From: Streptomyces sp. NBC_00483
GTDB taxonomy: Bacteria > Actinomycetota > Actinomycetes > Streptomycetales > Streptomycetaceae
Direction of reading: 5' to 3'
Assembly: GCF_036013745.1 (NCBI RefSeq)
Contig: NZ_CP107880.1
Location: 1-64,000 of the forward strand
DNA length: 64,000 bases
The notes beneath the pieces were generated by a model. It saw only the letters and a list, made by a program, of their open reading frames with translations, did not search any database and was not told the origin of the DNA. Positions 1 through 7,802 of this stretch are shown here, in pieces. Every line of letters starts with the position of its first letter. The first letter of the stretch is position 1. The translations under genes and the position numbers were made by a program.

Positions 1-283
1 GTACCACATCGCTGCGCGATGTGCAAGCGAACACCCGCGCTGCGCGCGGGTGTTGCGCTCCCGCTTCGCGGGAGCGCTGGCGGGATGCTGCGCATCCCGC
101 TCAATCCCCATGCTGCGCATGGGGATTGATGCTCCGTTCGCTGCGCTCTCGGAGCTGGTTCGGGCTGCGCTTCACCTGGAGGCTTCCGCTGCGCTCCAGC
201 CTCGTGGGCAGGTTCGCTGCGCTCTCCTGCTCCTGGCGTTCCTTCGGCTTCGCCTGCGGAACTTAGGCCCGCTGACGCGGGCC
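1..283. repeat. Left telomere of a linear Streptomyces replicon
   Basis: Successive palindromes fill this stretch. The first five have 3-nt loops (TGC or TTC): arms 5-12/16-23, 30-40/44-54, 55-64/68-77, 80-88/92-100 and 101-113/117-129. Weaker ones follow at 131-136/150-155, and an arm pair GGCCCGC/GCGGGCC lies at 266-272/277-283. GCTGCGC recurs throughout. The order and sequence match the archetypal Streptomyces telomere as I remember it, in which the 3' overhang folds back and is patched by terminal protein. The terminal palindrome (about 12-13 bases) is missing, so the assembly starts just inside the physical end. Confidence 0.93.
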
Positions 284-336
284 GGGCTGGCTGTAAGGGT
301 GGGTGGCTGGTTGAGGTCTTAGGGTGTTGGTGTCTC

Positions 337-422
337 GACTGCATCAAAGTGATGCAGTCTGTACCTTTGGCAGAAACATGGGACACCCTAGGGGTGAGAT
401 CCTCGCCTGAATGAATTCAGGC
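337..422. promoter_or_regulatory. Three inverted repeats upstream of the helicase gene
   Basis: Three dyads lie between the telomere and the helicase start. GACTGCATCA/TGATGCAGTC has 10-bp arms (337-346 and 350-359). CACCC/GGGTG lies at 384-388 and 392-396. GCCTGAAT/ATTCAGGC has 8-bp arms (405-412 and 415-422) and ends a few bases before the ribosome binding site. They are better described as operator candidates than telomere folds because they lack the GCTGC loop signature. Function is inferred. Confidence 0.5.
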
Positions 423-439
423 GTTGAGGGGGCACGAAG

Positions 440-3100
440 ATGTCAGCGATTCGGCTCAAGGAGCATCAGGTAGCTCAACGCTCCGCGTTTCGCCGGTGGG
501 TGGGGTTCCCTGAAAGGGCACCTGTGTCCCCGCAGGGTGCCCGGGGCACGATCGTGTCCGCGACCGGCTCGGGCAAGACGATCACGGCCGCCGCATGCGC
601 GCTGGAGTCGTTCGCGGGCGGTCGGATCCTGGTCATGGTGCCGACCCTGGACCTGCTCGCGCAGACCGTCGAGGCCTGGCGTCTGGTGGGCCACACCGCG
701 CCGATGGTCACGGTGTGCTCGCTGGAGAACGACCCGGTCCTGGGCGCGTTGGGGGTGCGCACCACCACCAACCCGATCCAGCTCGCCCTGTGGGCCGGAC
801 ACGGACCCGTCGTCGTGTTCGCCACGTACGCCTCGCTGGTGGACCGCGAGGACTTCGACGACCCTGCGGGTCAGCGGAAGGTGTGCGGGCCGCTGGAGGC
901 CGCTCTCGCGGGCGGGGAGCAGCTGTACGGACAGCGGATGGACGGTTTTTCGCTCGCCATCGTCGACGAGGCGCACTCAACCGCAGGCGATCTTGGCAAG
1001 CCATGGGCGGCGATCCACGACAACGCCCGCGTCCCCGCCGACTACCGGCTCTACCTCACCGCAACCCCCCGCATCCTCGCCGCGCCCCGCCCGCAGAAGG
1101 GCCCGCACGGCCAGGAGGCGGAGATCGCGTCCATGGGCCAGGACTCCGAGATCTACGGACCATGGCTGGCCGAGCTGGGACTCTCGGAGGCGATCGAACG
1201 CGAAATCCTCGCCGGATTCGAGATCGACGTCCTCGAGATCCGCGACCCCTCCCCCGTCCTCGGGGAATCCGAAGAGGCGCAGCGCGGCCGGCGCCTGGCC
1301 GTGCTCCAGACCGCACTCCTGGAACACGCCGCGAAGTGGAACCTCCGTACGGTGATGACCTTCCATCAGAAGGTGGAGGAAGCAGCGGCCTTCGCGGAGA
1401 AGCTGCCGGAGACCGCCGCGGAGCTGTACGCCAACGACACCTCCGAGGACGGCCTGGTGGCCGCGGACCGGCTCCCCGCATCATCGATCGACGCCGACTT
1501 CTACGAACTCGACGCCGGCCGCCACGTACCACCAGAGCGCGTCTGGTCGGCATGGCTGTGCGGCGACCACCACGTCACCGAACGCCGGGAAGCTCTGCGC
1601 CAGTTCGCAGAGGGCATCGACGCCAACAACCGGCGCGTGCACCGCGCGTTCCTCGCCAGCTGTCGCGTACTCGGAGAAGGCGTCGACATCACCGGCAAAC
1701 GAGGCGTGGAAGCCGTCTGCTTCGCCGACACCCGTGGCTCCCAGGTCGAGATCGTGCAGAACATCGGCCGCGCACTCCGCCTCAACAAAGACGGCTCCAC
1801 CAAGGTCGCACGGATCATCGTGCCCGTGTTCCTGAAGCCCGGCGAAAACCCCACCGACATGATCGCCAGCGCCTCGTTCCGCCCGCTCGTAGCTGTGCTC
1901 CAGGGTCTGCGCTCGCATGATGAACGACTCGTCGAGCAGCTCGCCTCCCGCGCCCTCACCAGCGGAAAGCGCACGGTCCACATCCAGCGGGACAAGAACG
2001 GCCGGATCGTCGGGGCCGGCGGCGAAGATGACGGCGCCGACCAGGAGCAGGACGACAGCAACGCCACTGCCGAGTCCGTGCTGCTCCGCTTCTCCTCCCC
2101 CAGAGACGCGGCCACGATCGCCGCGTTCCTGCGCACTCGGGTCTACCGGCCCGAGTCGCTGGTGTGGCTGGAGGGCTACCAAGCCCTGCTGTGCTGGCGG
2201 GCCGAGAACGAGATCACCGGCGTCCACGCCGTGTCCTACGACGTGGAGCTCGAAGTGGGGGTGACCAAGGACTTCCCCCTCGGCAGGTGGGTGCACCAGC
2301 AGCGCAAAGCACTACGGGCCGGGGAACTGGAGGAGCGGCGCAAGACCCTGCTGGACGCCCCGGAAGCCGGGATGGTGTGGGAGCCGGGCGAGGAAGCCTG
2401 GGAGAACAAGCTCGCCGCGCTCCGCTCCTACCGGCGGGCCACCGGACACCTCGCACCCCGCCAGGACGCAGTATGGGGCGAGAGCGAGGCGATGGTGCCC
2501 ATCGGACAGCACATCGCCAACCTCCGCCGGAAGGGGCAGAAGAACGGCCTGGGCAAGGCCCCGGTGCGCGCCGCCGTACGTGCGGCGCAGCTAGCGGAGA
2601 TCGACCCGGACTGGAACTGCCCGTGGCCGCTGGACTGGCAGCGGCACTACCGCGTCCTGGCCGACCTCGCCGCCGACGAACCCGACGGCCGGCTCCCCGA
2701 CATCGCACCCGGCGTACTCATGGACAGCGACGACATCGGCAAATGGCTGAAGCAGCAGAAGCAGCCGGGCAACTGGGCACGGCTCCTTCCCGAGCAGCAG
2801 GAGCGGCTGACCAAGCTGGGCATCCAGCCCGCCCCGACAGCCACTCGTACGACGAAGGGACCGAGCAAAGCGCAGCAGGCATTCCAACGAGGCCTGACAG
2901 CCCTCACGCAGTGGGTCGAGCGGGAAGGCGCCCACCGGCCGGTGCCGCGCGGACACAGCGAACCGATCGCCGTCGACGGCGAAGCGGAGCCAGTGATTGT
3001 GAAACTGGGCGTATGGATCACCAACACCAAGACCCGGCGCGACAAACTCGACGCCGAGCAGCTGGGCGCACTAAGGGAGTTGGGCATCACCTGGGCGTAA
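440..3100 (+). CDS. Telomere-proximal superfamily 2 helicase with helicase-associated repeats
   Basis: This 886-residue protein has Walker A ATGSGKT at residues 41-47, DEAH at 176-179 (IVDEAHS), motif III TATP near 207-210 and motif VI QNIGRALR at 440-447, giving a complete SF2 motor. The C-terminal third (from about residue 660) carries Trp-rich segments like the helicase-associated repeats of actinobacterial helicases. GAGGGGG lies 7 nt before ATG. A large helicase gene as the first gene inside the telomere is typical of Streptomyces; TtrA of S. lividans, implicated in conjugal transfer, is the known example. Assignment to ttrA itself is inference from position and domain type. It is transcribed away from the telomere and stands alone. 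Confidence 0.88.
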   Translation: MSAIRLKEHQVAQRSAFRRWVGFPERAPVSPQGARGTIVSATGSGKTITAAACALESFAGGRILVMVPTLDLLAQTVEAWRLVGHTAPMVTVCSLENDPVLGALGVRTTTNPIQLALWAGHGPVVVFATYASLVDREDFDDPAGQRKVCGPLEAALAGGEQLYGQRMDGFSLAIVDEAHSTAGDLGKPWAAIHDNARVPADYRLYLTATPRILAAPRPQKGPHGQEAEIASMGQDSEIYGPWLAELGLSEAIEREILAGFEIDVLEIRDPSPVLGESEEAQRGRRLAVLQTALLEHAAKWNLRTVMTFHQKVEEAAAFAEKLPETAAELYANDTSEDGLVAADRLPASSIDADFYELDAGRHVPPERVWSAWLCGDHHVTERREALRQFAEGIDANNRRVHRAFLASCRVLGEGVDITGKRGVEAVCFADTRGSQVEIVQNIGRALRLNKDGSTKVARIIVPVFLKPGENPTDMIASASFRPLVAVLQGLRSHDERLVEQLASRALTSGKRTVHIQRDKNGRIVGAGGEDDGADQEQDDSNATAESVLLRFSSPRDAATIAAFLRTRVYRPESLVWLEGYQALLCWRAENEITGVHAVSYDVELEVGVTKDFPLGRWVHQQRKALRAGELEERRKTLLDAPEAGMVWEPGEEAWENKLAALRSYRRATGHLAPRQDAVWGESEAMVPIGQHIANLRRKGQKNGLGKAPVRAAVRAAQLAEIDPDWNCPWPLDWQRHYRVLADLAADEPDGRLPDIAPGVLMDSDDIGKWLKQQKQPGNWARLLPEQQERLTKLGIQPAPTATRTTKGPSKAQQAFQRGLTALTQWVEREGAHRPVPRGHSEPIAVDGEAEPVIVKLGVWITNTKTRRDKLDAEQLGALRELGITWA

Positions 3101-3224
3101 CGCTTGTGCGGTAAGGCTAGTGAGTCCGATTGCGGTTCGGTACACATCGCCGTCTCTCGGTATCTCGAGGTTCCACGTCTGCGAGGTGTCTGCGTGCCTC
3201 GCCAGCGTCCCGGCTTCGAGGGGG

Positions 3225-3350
3225 CTGCTTGTCCTTGGCGGCCTTCTTGAGCTTGGAGTCCGCGGTCACCTTCACGCTGTAGGCAGTGGGGGTGGTGATC
3301 GCCTCGCCTGTGGAGGGGTTGCGGCCCGTGCGCTCGGCCCGGTGGGTGTG
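3225..3350 (-). pseudogene. C-terminal fragment of an HU-family DNA-binding protein
   Basis: On the minus strand this stretch encodes HTHRAERTGRNPSTGEAITT and then a YSVKVTADSKLKKAAKDK segment, which matches the DNA-binding arm and last helix of HU proteins (RTGRNPxTGE is diagnostic). No HU N-terminal dimerisation helices precede it in the frame, and the frame runs past the normal HU end into unrelated residues. I read it as a gene fossil left by a subtelomeric rearrangement. The family identity is fairly sure; that it is inactive is inference. Confidence 0.6.
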
Positions 3351-3576
3351 TTCGTTGTGACGAGGATTTTTAGTTGGCGTACAAGGAGGGGTAGTTGGTG
3401 TGTCGATCTCCTGGTCTGGCCATGCAGGGAAGCGGAGCACACGAAGATCAGTGATGAGATCCCGTCCGGTCGGAAGGTTGGGCGGGATCTCTGTATCTCT
3501 GACTCCTGTTCCACGTGGTGGTGGAGTTGTGTGATCCCCGTGCGGCGGAGCACGGTGAGGAATCGGCGGCCGGGTA

Positions 3577-3981
3577 TCACCGGCGCAGCCGTCGGCGTTC
3601 CAGGGCGAAGGCCAGGCCGTTGAGGGTGAGTGTGGCCCCGGCGAGTACTGCTTGCGGGGCGCCCTTCTTCGGCGGGTCCATGAAGGCGGTTCCGGGGTAG
3701 GCGATGGCCGACATCTGGGTGATCCAGTACAGCGAGGCGGCACCGGTCGCCAGTTTCAGTCGCTCGCCGGAGGCGTCGGCTCCGCGGCCCCACAGTGCCC
3801 ACAGCCCGATGGCGCCGAGCGCGGCGCCGGTGCTCATGGTCTGGGCGTTGTGGAATTTCGCGTGTGGCGGCCAGTTGGGGTTGTGGATGTGTGTTTCGTT
3901 CCAGTCGGCGATGTAGGCGCCGCACATGGTGCTGATGGAGGTCAGTGACAACAGAACGCGTCCAGGACTGACGACGGCCAT
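3577..3981 (-). CDS. Small four-helix membrane protein, divergent from a TetR gene
   Basis: This 134-residue protein has about four hydrophobic segments (residues about 7-24, 50-66, 80-100 and 112-128) and a conserved-looking motif NPNWPPHAKFHNAQ between the first two, followed by a basic tail ERRRLRR. GAGGAGAG lies just before ATG at 3981. It is divergent from the TetR gene at 4063 across an operator-like dyad, so it is probably the regulated target. Small membrane proteins of this shape are common in actinobacteria without known substrate; I do not assign one. Confidence 0.75.
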   Translation of the reverse strand: MAVVSPGRVLLSLTSISTMCGAYIADWNETHIHNPNWPPHAKFHNAQTMSTGAALGAIGLWALWGRGADASGERLKLATGAASLYWITQMSAIAYPGTAFMDPPKKGAPQAVLAGATLTLNGLAFALERRRLRR

Positions 3982-4017
3982 GGCTCTCCTCGGGCCGGGG
4001 GGGGATCGGCCGACCCT

Positions 4018-4050
4018 CCCTACTGTGAAACAACTTGTCCCATAGTAGGG
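4018..4050. promoter_or_regulatory. Probable TetR operator between divergent genes
   Basis: CCCTACTGTG at 4018-4027 is mirrored by CATAGTAGGG at 4041-4050, with 9 of 10 pairs matching across a 13-bp spacer. It sits in the only intergenic space between the membrane protein gene (start 3981) and the TetR-family gene (start 4063), so one bound dimer could control both promoters. Confidence 0.6.
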
Positions 4051-4062
4051 GCGGGGCATCGC

Positions 4063-4725
4063 GTGCCAGACTGGGGGCGGAGAAGGGAGACATGTGTGAG
4101 TCCCATGCCGGCGCCCCCGACGCAGACCGCAGGAACGCAACGGGTCGATCCGCGTATTACGCGGAGCAGATCGGCGGCGTTGACGGCGGTACGCGAGCTG
4201 CTGCAGGAAGGCGGCTTGCCGGCCATCACGCACGTGAACGTTTCCTCGCGCAGCGGTGTGGGGCGTAGCACCCTGTACCGTCACTGGCCCGACGTCACCG
4301 ATCTCCTGCGTGATGCGCTCGCCGGGCAGATGGCCCGCAGTCACAGCATCCCGAAGGGGGATCTGCGGGAGGATCTGCTGGCCGAACTCGACCTGGCCCG
4401 CGGCCAATTGACCGACCCGGCGACCGAGCGGATCATGCGAGTGGTGATCGAGCGCGCCGACAGCAGTCCCGCCTTCGCGGCGCTGAAGAGGGACTTGTAC
4501 CGCGAGGGCAGCCGGACGACCGCTGCTGTCATCGAGGATGCGGTGGCCCGAGGAGAGCTGTCGACGGCCACTGACGTGGAATTCGCCGTCGCCCAGCTTC
4601 TCGGGCCCCTGTTCTTCCGGCGGCTCGTGGCAGGCGCACGGCTCGAGCGCGCCGACGTCGTCTGTGTCGTTGACGCCTTCTTGAGCCGCGGGGCTGTGGC
4701 CGACGGGCGAAGGTTGTCGGGATAG
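4063..4725 (+). CDS. TetR/AcrR family transcriptional regulator
   Basis: The N-terminal helix-turn-helix is at residues about 56-76 (THVNVSSRSGVGRSTLYRHW), typical of TetR proteins, followed by an all-helical ligand domain of about 140 residues. Length 220 aa if it starts at the GTG at 4063, preceded by GGGGCGGGG; an ATG at 4105 would give 206 aa and would suit the family better at the N-terminus, so the start is uncertain. The divergent membrane-protein gene and the dyad at 4018-4050 suggest autoregulation and control of that gene. Confidence 0.85.
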   Translation: MPDWGRRRETCVSPMPAPPTQTAGTQRVDPRITRSRSAALTAVRELLQEGGLPAITHVNVSSRSGVGRSTLYRHWPDVTDLLRDALAGQMARSHSIPKGDLREDLLAELDLARGQLTDPATERIMRVVIERADSSPAFAALKRDLYREGSRTTAAVIEDAVARGELSTATDVEFAVAQLLGPLFFRRLVAGARLERADVVCVVDAFLSRGAVADGRRLSG

Positions 4726-5072
4726 CCTCGCCGCGGTGGCGCGCCTGTGTGGCGGTGTGGACCAGGACGAGCTGACCGGGATCATCGACTCCGCGGGTGC
4801 GTACATGATGGTCCGTCACGCCCACGCTGCCCGGCTGTTCCGGCGCCGGCGAGCGGTCCACATCCTGTGTTCCGCTGGCGGCCGCATGTTGTGGAGGGGT
4901 GAGTTCACGGCGAGCACCTGCCTGCAAGAGCGCCCCGCTGGCCGCGGGCCGGGTGCTTGGTTTCCTGGATTCTCAGGAAACCCTGCGGGTTATCCGCCTC
5001 ACCGGCTGACGCCATCCGGGGCTGAGGGGTGTCATCTGCTGGTAGCTCCGTTGTGCTGCCACGACGCTTTGT
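4726..5072. other. Intergenic stretch without a supported gene
   Basis: 347 bases between the TetR gene and the convergent GNAT gene. Only shadow frames cross it. There is a modest inverted repeat near 4966-4982 (TTTCCTGGA and TCTCAGGAAA neighbours) that could serve as a weak terminator; nothing else stands out. Confidence 0.5.
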
Positions 5073-5474
5073 CTACTCGGCCAGATCGTCTTGGTAGACC
5101 ACGGACACAGCCCGCATCCCGAGCGCCTCGTAGAAGGCGCGACCGTGCTGATTGCGGGGCGAGCAGTGGACGATCAACGGCGCCAGGGCGTGTTCTCTTG
5201 CCCAGGTGCGGACGTGGTCGACGAGCAGGCGTCCTTTTCCGTTGCCGCGGTGCTCCGGTGCGACCCACAGTTCGTGGATCACGCAGCATCCTCGTTCGTC
5301 CGGGCCGGCCAGGATGTAGCCGTACTCGGTGCGGTACTTCATCCCGTTTGCCGGGGCCGGGCGGTCGGGGTCGAACGGCACGGTCACGCCCTCCAGGGCC
5401 AGTGGTGGACTTGTCGGTTCTGAGGCGGCGGGAAACGACGCCGGTTCTCGCTCGCCTTGCGGACGGACCCGCAC
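5073..5474 (-). CDS. GNAT family N-acetyltransferase
   Basis: 133 residues. The acetyl-CoA binding motif A is seen at residues 68-88, with RGNGKG fitting the Q/RxxGxG/A signature, followed by a C-terminal strand and helix (NQHGRAFYEALGM) usual in the fold. The start is the GTG at 5474, with AGAGGAAG about 12 nt upstream; the first 25 residues are low in structure, so a later start is possible. Substrate unknown. No operon partner. Confidence 0.85.
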   Translation of the reverse strand: MRVRPQGEREPASFPAASEPTSPPLALEGVTVPFDPDRPAPANGMKYRTEYGYILAGPDERGCCVIHELWVAPEHRGNGKGRLLVDHVRTWAREHALAPLIVHCSPRNQHGRAFYEALGMRAVSVVYQDDLAE

Positions 5475-5508
5475 CGGTCAGCCGAGCTTCCTCTCATAAA
5501 GTCGCAGC

Positions 5509-5718
5509 ATGGAGGGAAAGGAAGCAGCTCAGGCCGAATTGAACGCCGCCTCTGCAAGGGCCCGCTCCGAAGGCCCGACGGGGAAGAACATCACGGCCTT
5601 CGAGGATGCAGTCATCCGCCTCGCAGCAGCCCATGGCGTCACCCTGGCTCCCGCGGCCCCGCCACCGGGCAGCTGCGGACGGATCCGAGCTGACCCGACC
5701 TCGCTCCGCCGACGATGA
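5509..5718 (+). CDS. Small hypothetical protein, overlaps the next gene by ATGA
   Basis: 69 residues, hydrophilic and helical at the start (EGKEAAQAELNAASARARSE), with a Pro/Arg-rich end. Its stop overlaps the ATG of the next small frame at 5715, a coupling pattern that supports real translation of both. I do not recognise a family. It could also be a chance frame in a decayed region. Confidence 0.35.
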   Translation: MEGKEAAQAELNAASARARSEGPTGKNITAFEDAVIRLAAAHGVTLAPAAPPPGSCGRIRADPTSLRRR

Positions 5719-5954
5719 TCCGGTTGTGGAGCTCTGCCGCCGTATCGCGCCTCCACTCGGCCGACGACGAGGGCCGGAAGCTCGAGCACCTCGATGATGA
5801 TGAACGCGAGAAGCAACGCGAGGTCTGGTTCGAGGCCGCGGCGAGGGCACAGGATGCGGTCTCCATGTACGCGTTCAAAAGCGACCTCAACCGGTTCGAC
5901 GTCGAGAAGCAGCTCCGTCAGGTCACTCGGAACCCACCGAAGCAGGAGGAGTAG
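5715..5954 (+). CDS. Small charged hypothetical protein
   Basis: 79 residues. From residue 17 on the sequence is strongly charged and helix-prone (DDDEREKQREVWFEAAARAQ), with balanced composition unlike a shadow frame. It shares ATGA with the frame before it. No family recognised. The first 15 residues look less coding-like, so the true start may be internal. Confidence 0.4.
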   Translation: MIRLWSSAAVSRLHSADDEGRKLEHLDDDEREKQREVWFEAAARAQDAVSMYAFKSDLNRFDVEKQLRQVTRNPPKQEE

Positions 5955-6025
5955 AAACTTCGGGAGCGGCCGTAATGGTCGCGATTCCCGGACAGGGGGG
6001 CCAGGCTCCCTGCTTGGCTACCAGT

Positions 6026-6311
6026 TCATGTGGCTGGGCATGCCGCACTTCCCGGAGGCGTCCCGCGTGGGACATTGCCCCAGCCGAGCATGAAGAGCGC
6101 CATGGCCAGCGCCAGCACTACGAGCATGACGGCGAGGCCGGTACGCGTGGCCAGGAACCGGCTGATACGGGTGCCGGAGCTGCCAAGCCGTTTGTCGCGG
6201 TACACCGTGGCCCGGCGCAGGTTCCAGACAGCGCAGACGGCGACGGTGATGGCACCGAAGGCCGCCGAGGATGAGCGCGTACATGATCCGGACCAGGACG
6301 TTAATGATCAT
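6026..6311 (-). pseudogene. Two-helix membrane protein with an apparent frameshift; last of the coupled small-gene run
   Basis: Starting at the ATG at 6311, which overlaps the stop of the preceding gene, the frame reads MIINVLVRIMYALILGG and then turns into Arg/His-rich nonsense. Switching frame near 6260-6265 restores a good membrane protein: AFGAITVAVCAVWNLRRA, a basic stretch, then GLAVMLVVLALAMALFMLGW, ending at TGA 6026-6028. A single-base indel therefore separates the two halves. It may be a genuine decay event, a sequencing error or, less likely, programmed shifting. Same two-helix plan as its neighbours. Confidence 0.5.
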
Positions 6312-6486
6312 CGTCGTTCCCGCGCTGCTCGATGCGCCGGGCGTGGAAGTAGTTCCAGCCCACGGAGCCGAGAAAAATGCACCCGCCGTTGATGACGGCG
6401 TTCCACTTTCCCGTGACGGCTCCGATGGCGCCCAGAACGGCGAACACGACCAAGGCGTACAGGACGAGCCTCGTGGGCTTCCCCAT
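6301..6486 (-). CDS. Two-helix membrane protein of the coupled small-gene run (TGKW family)
   Basis: 61 residues: LVLYALVVFAVLGAIGAV, TGKW, a second helix and the C-terminal HARR. It shares the core pattern hydrophobic helix, TGKW, Gly-rich helix, aromatic, RR with the gene immediately upstream (LGFITGKWDMAIGAG), so the two look like tandem duplicates. Its stop overlaps the next gene's ATG. Confidence 0.6.
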   Translation of the reverse strand: MGKPTRLVLYALVVFAVLGAIGAVTGKWNAVINGGCIFLGSVGWNYFHARRIEQRGNDDDH

Positions 6487-6730
6487 CTTCGCCCTCGTTG
6501 TGCTCCGGCCGGTCGGAACGGCGCCACCACCACTGGAACAGGAGGTGGACCCCCGTGCCGCTGACGCCCGCGCCGATCGCCATGTCCCACTTGCCGGTGA
6601 TGAACCCGAGGGCGCCGAAGACCATGACGACCGTGGCAACGTTCACCACGATCTCCAGGACGGTGAGCGGCTTCGGCGGGTCCGCAACCACACCCACGAA
6701 CTTGAGCCGCCGTTTGGCACGCGGCTTCAT
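6308..6730 (-). CDS. Two-helix membrane protein (TGKW family) with an unusually long tail
   Basis: 140 residues as read. Residues 1-72 hold two hydrophobic segments (VLEIVVNVATVVMVFGALGF; AIGAGVSGTGVHLLFQWWW) around TGKW and resemble the downstream gene. After GEDGEAHEAR the frame stays open but runs inside the 6301-6486 gene as Arg-rich sequence, so the natural end is probably near residue 83 and a stop may have been lost or a base miscalled. The ATG overlaps the stop of the upstream gene (ATGA). Confidence 0.55.
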   Translation of the reverse strand: MKPRAKRRLKFVGVVADPPKPLTVLEIVVNVATVVMVFGALGFITGKWDMAIGAGVSGTGVHLLFQWWWRRSDRPEHNEGEDGEAHEARPVRLGRVRRSGRHRSRHGKVERRHQRRVHFSRLRGLELLPRPAHRAARERR

Positions 6731-6948
6731 CGGTTCGCCTTTGCCAGACTGAGTGCGTCACGGATGTTCTTGACGGTGGCCACGAACAGCGCGCAGAGGA
6801 CGGCCCCCAAGAGGGCCCACAGCCACCACGGCATGACCACGGCGACATCGGAACCGAATCCGCTCCAGGTGCTGCCGCCGACCCCGCCAGCGGCGACGCC
6901 GCCAGTGGTGGCGGGCATCGCACCGAGCTTCTTCAGGCGCTTGATCAC
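6727..6948 (-). CDS. Small membrane protein, paralogue of 7151-7366
   Basis: 73 residues from a GTG that overlaps the upstream stop (GTGA). Basic start VIKRLKK, a Gly/Ala linker, one strong helix MPWWLWALLGAVLCALFVA, then VKNIRDALSLAKANR. The gene at 7151-7366 has the same plan with VPWWLCALVG, VKNVRDMVRLAKANR, so they are clear duplicates with the same terminal residues. Function unknown. Confidence 0.65.
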   Translation of the reverse strand: MIKRLKKLGAMPATTGGVAAGGVGGSTWSGFGSDVAVVMPWWLWALLGAVLCALFVATVKNIRDALSLAKANR

Positions 6949-7154
6949 TTGGGGCCCTTCTTCCATGTGCGCCGCATGCGCCACCAGTTCCAGACGGACG
7001 AGGCAATCAGCGCGCCGGTGCAGGCCGCCTGCACCGAGTAGCGCCATACGGAGGCCTCGACGCCGGCCGCGAGGCAGCAGCCCACGACGAGCCCGATCTG
7101 GACGGCATGGAACCTCCGGCTGCGCGGCGGCCCGCTGGGCGAGATCCACTTCAT
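6945..7154 (-). CDS. Two-helix membrane protein of the coupled small-gene run
   Basis: 69 residues. Two hydrophobic segments, QIGLVVGCCLAAGV and AACTGALIASSVWNWW, then a basic tail RMRRTWKKGPK. Placed after the AKANR gene exactly as the TGKW gene is placed after its duplicate, so a two-gene unit seems to have been duplicated. ATGA overlap upstream, GTGA overlap downstream. Confidence 0.62.
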   Translation of the reverse strand: MKWISPSGPPRSRRFHAVQIGLVVGCCLAAGVEASVWRYSVQAACTGALIASSVWNWWRMRRTWKKGPK

Positions 7155-7366
7155 CGGTTCGCCTTCGCCAGCCGGACCATGTCACGGACGTTCTTGACGA
7201 TGATCACGATCAGTGGGAGGAGAACGATTCCTACGAGGGCACACAGCCACCACGGCACGACGGCGCCGCCGGATCCGCCCCAGGCGGCGCCGCTCGCCCC
7301 GCCCGCCGCGCTGACCGCAGCACCGCCCGGCACGGCGCGGAGGTTCTTCTTCAGGTGCTTCTTCAT
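7151..7366 (-). CDS. Small membrane protein, paralogue of 6727-6948
   Basis: 71 residues. Starts MKKHLKKN, then a Gly/Ala-rich linker, one helix VPWWLCALVGIVLLPLIVII and the conserved end VKNVRDMVRLAKANR. One transmembrane helix with a cytoplasm-facing basic tail is predicted. ATGA overlaps join it to both neighbours, implying translational coupling. Confidence 0.65.
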   Translation of the reverse strand: MKKHLKKNLRAVPGGAAVSAAGGASGAAWGGSGGAVVPWWLCALVGIVLLPLIVIIVKNVRDMVRLAKANR

Positions 7367-7608
7367 CGGCGCTTCACCTCGCGGCGCATGAGGCGGTCGA
7401 GGCGCGTCAGCAGGGCCTGGCGCTCGGCACGCTGCCTGCGCCGCTTGCGGCGGGCAGCGCGGATGACGCTGCAGGCGAGGGCGGCGGGCATGAAGGTGCC
7501 CCCCAGCCGCCACCCGTTCGAGGTGTCCGAGTCCGTGGCGTTGGCAATGCCGAGGATGGTCAGTGCGATGAGCAGGACCCGGTCCGTCCAGTCCATGTGG
7601 AGCTTCAC
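7363..7608 (-). CDS. Two-helix membrane protein with a highly basic tail
   Basis: 81 residues from a GTG overlapping the upstream stop. Helix VLLIALTILGIANA, then a second segment around MPAALACSVI, and a tail with more than a dozen Arg/Lys (RAARRKRRRQRAERQ). The basic tail could contact nucleic acid or membrane phosphates; that is inference. Same general plan as the flanking genes. Confidence 0.62.
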   Translation of the reverse strand: MKLHMDWTDRVLLIALTILGIANATDSDTSNGWRLGGTFMPAALACSVIRAARRKRRRQRAERQALLTRLDRLMRREVKRR

Positions 7609-7802
7609 TTCGGCTTCCTCTTCCCTGCGCGCCGCTTGCGCCGGTCGCTGCGGAGGTGCCAGGCCAGAAAGCTGATGACGTAGACGCCGATGGCCAGCTC
7701 GCGCACGCGGCCCCAGCCGGTGCGGCTCGTGACGACGTTGCAGATGGTGGCCATGATCAGCACGACCAGGGCGACGACCAGCCACTTGTCCGAGCGCGTC
7801 AC
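7605..7802 (-). CDS. Two-helix membrane protein with a basic tail
   Basis: 65 residues from a GTG inside GTGA at the upstream stop. Segments WLVVALVVLIMATICNVV and ELAIGVYVISFLAWHL, tail RSDRRKRRAGKRKPK. Part of the same coupled run. No family recognised. Confidence 0.62.
   Translation of the reverse strand: MTRSDKWLVVALVVLIMATICNVVTSRTGWGRVRELAIGVYVISFLAWHLRSDRRKRRAGKRKPK

Noticed and set aside
1..283. Palindromes considered as a CRISPR-like or attenuator array
   Set aside because: Units differ in sequence, have no spacers of equal length and match telomere palindromes.
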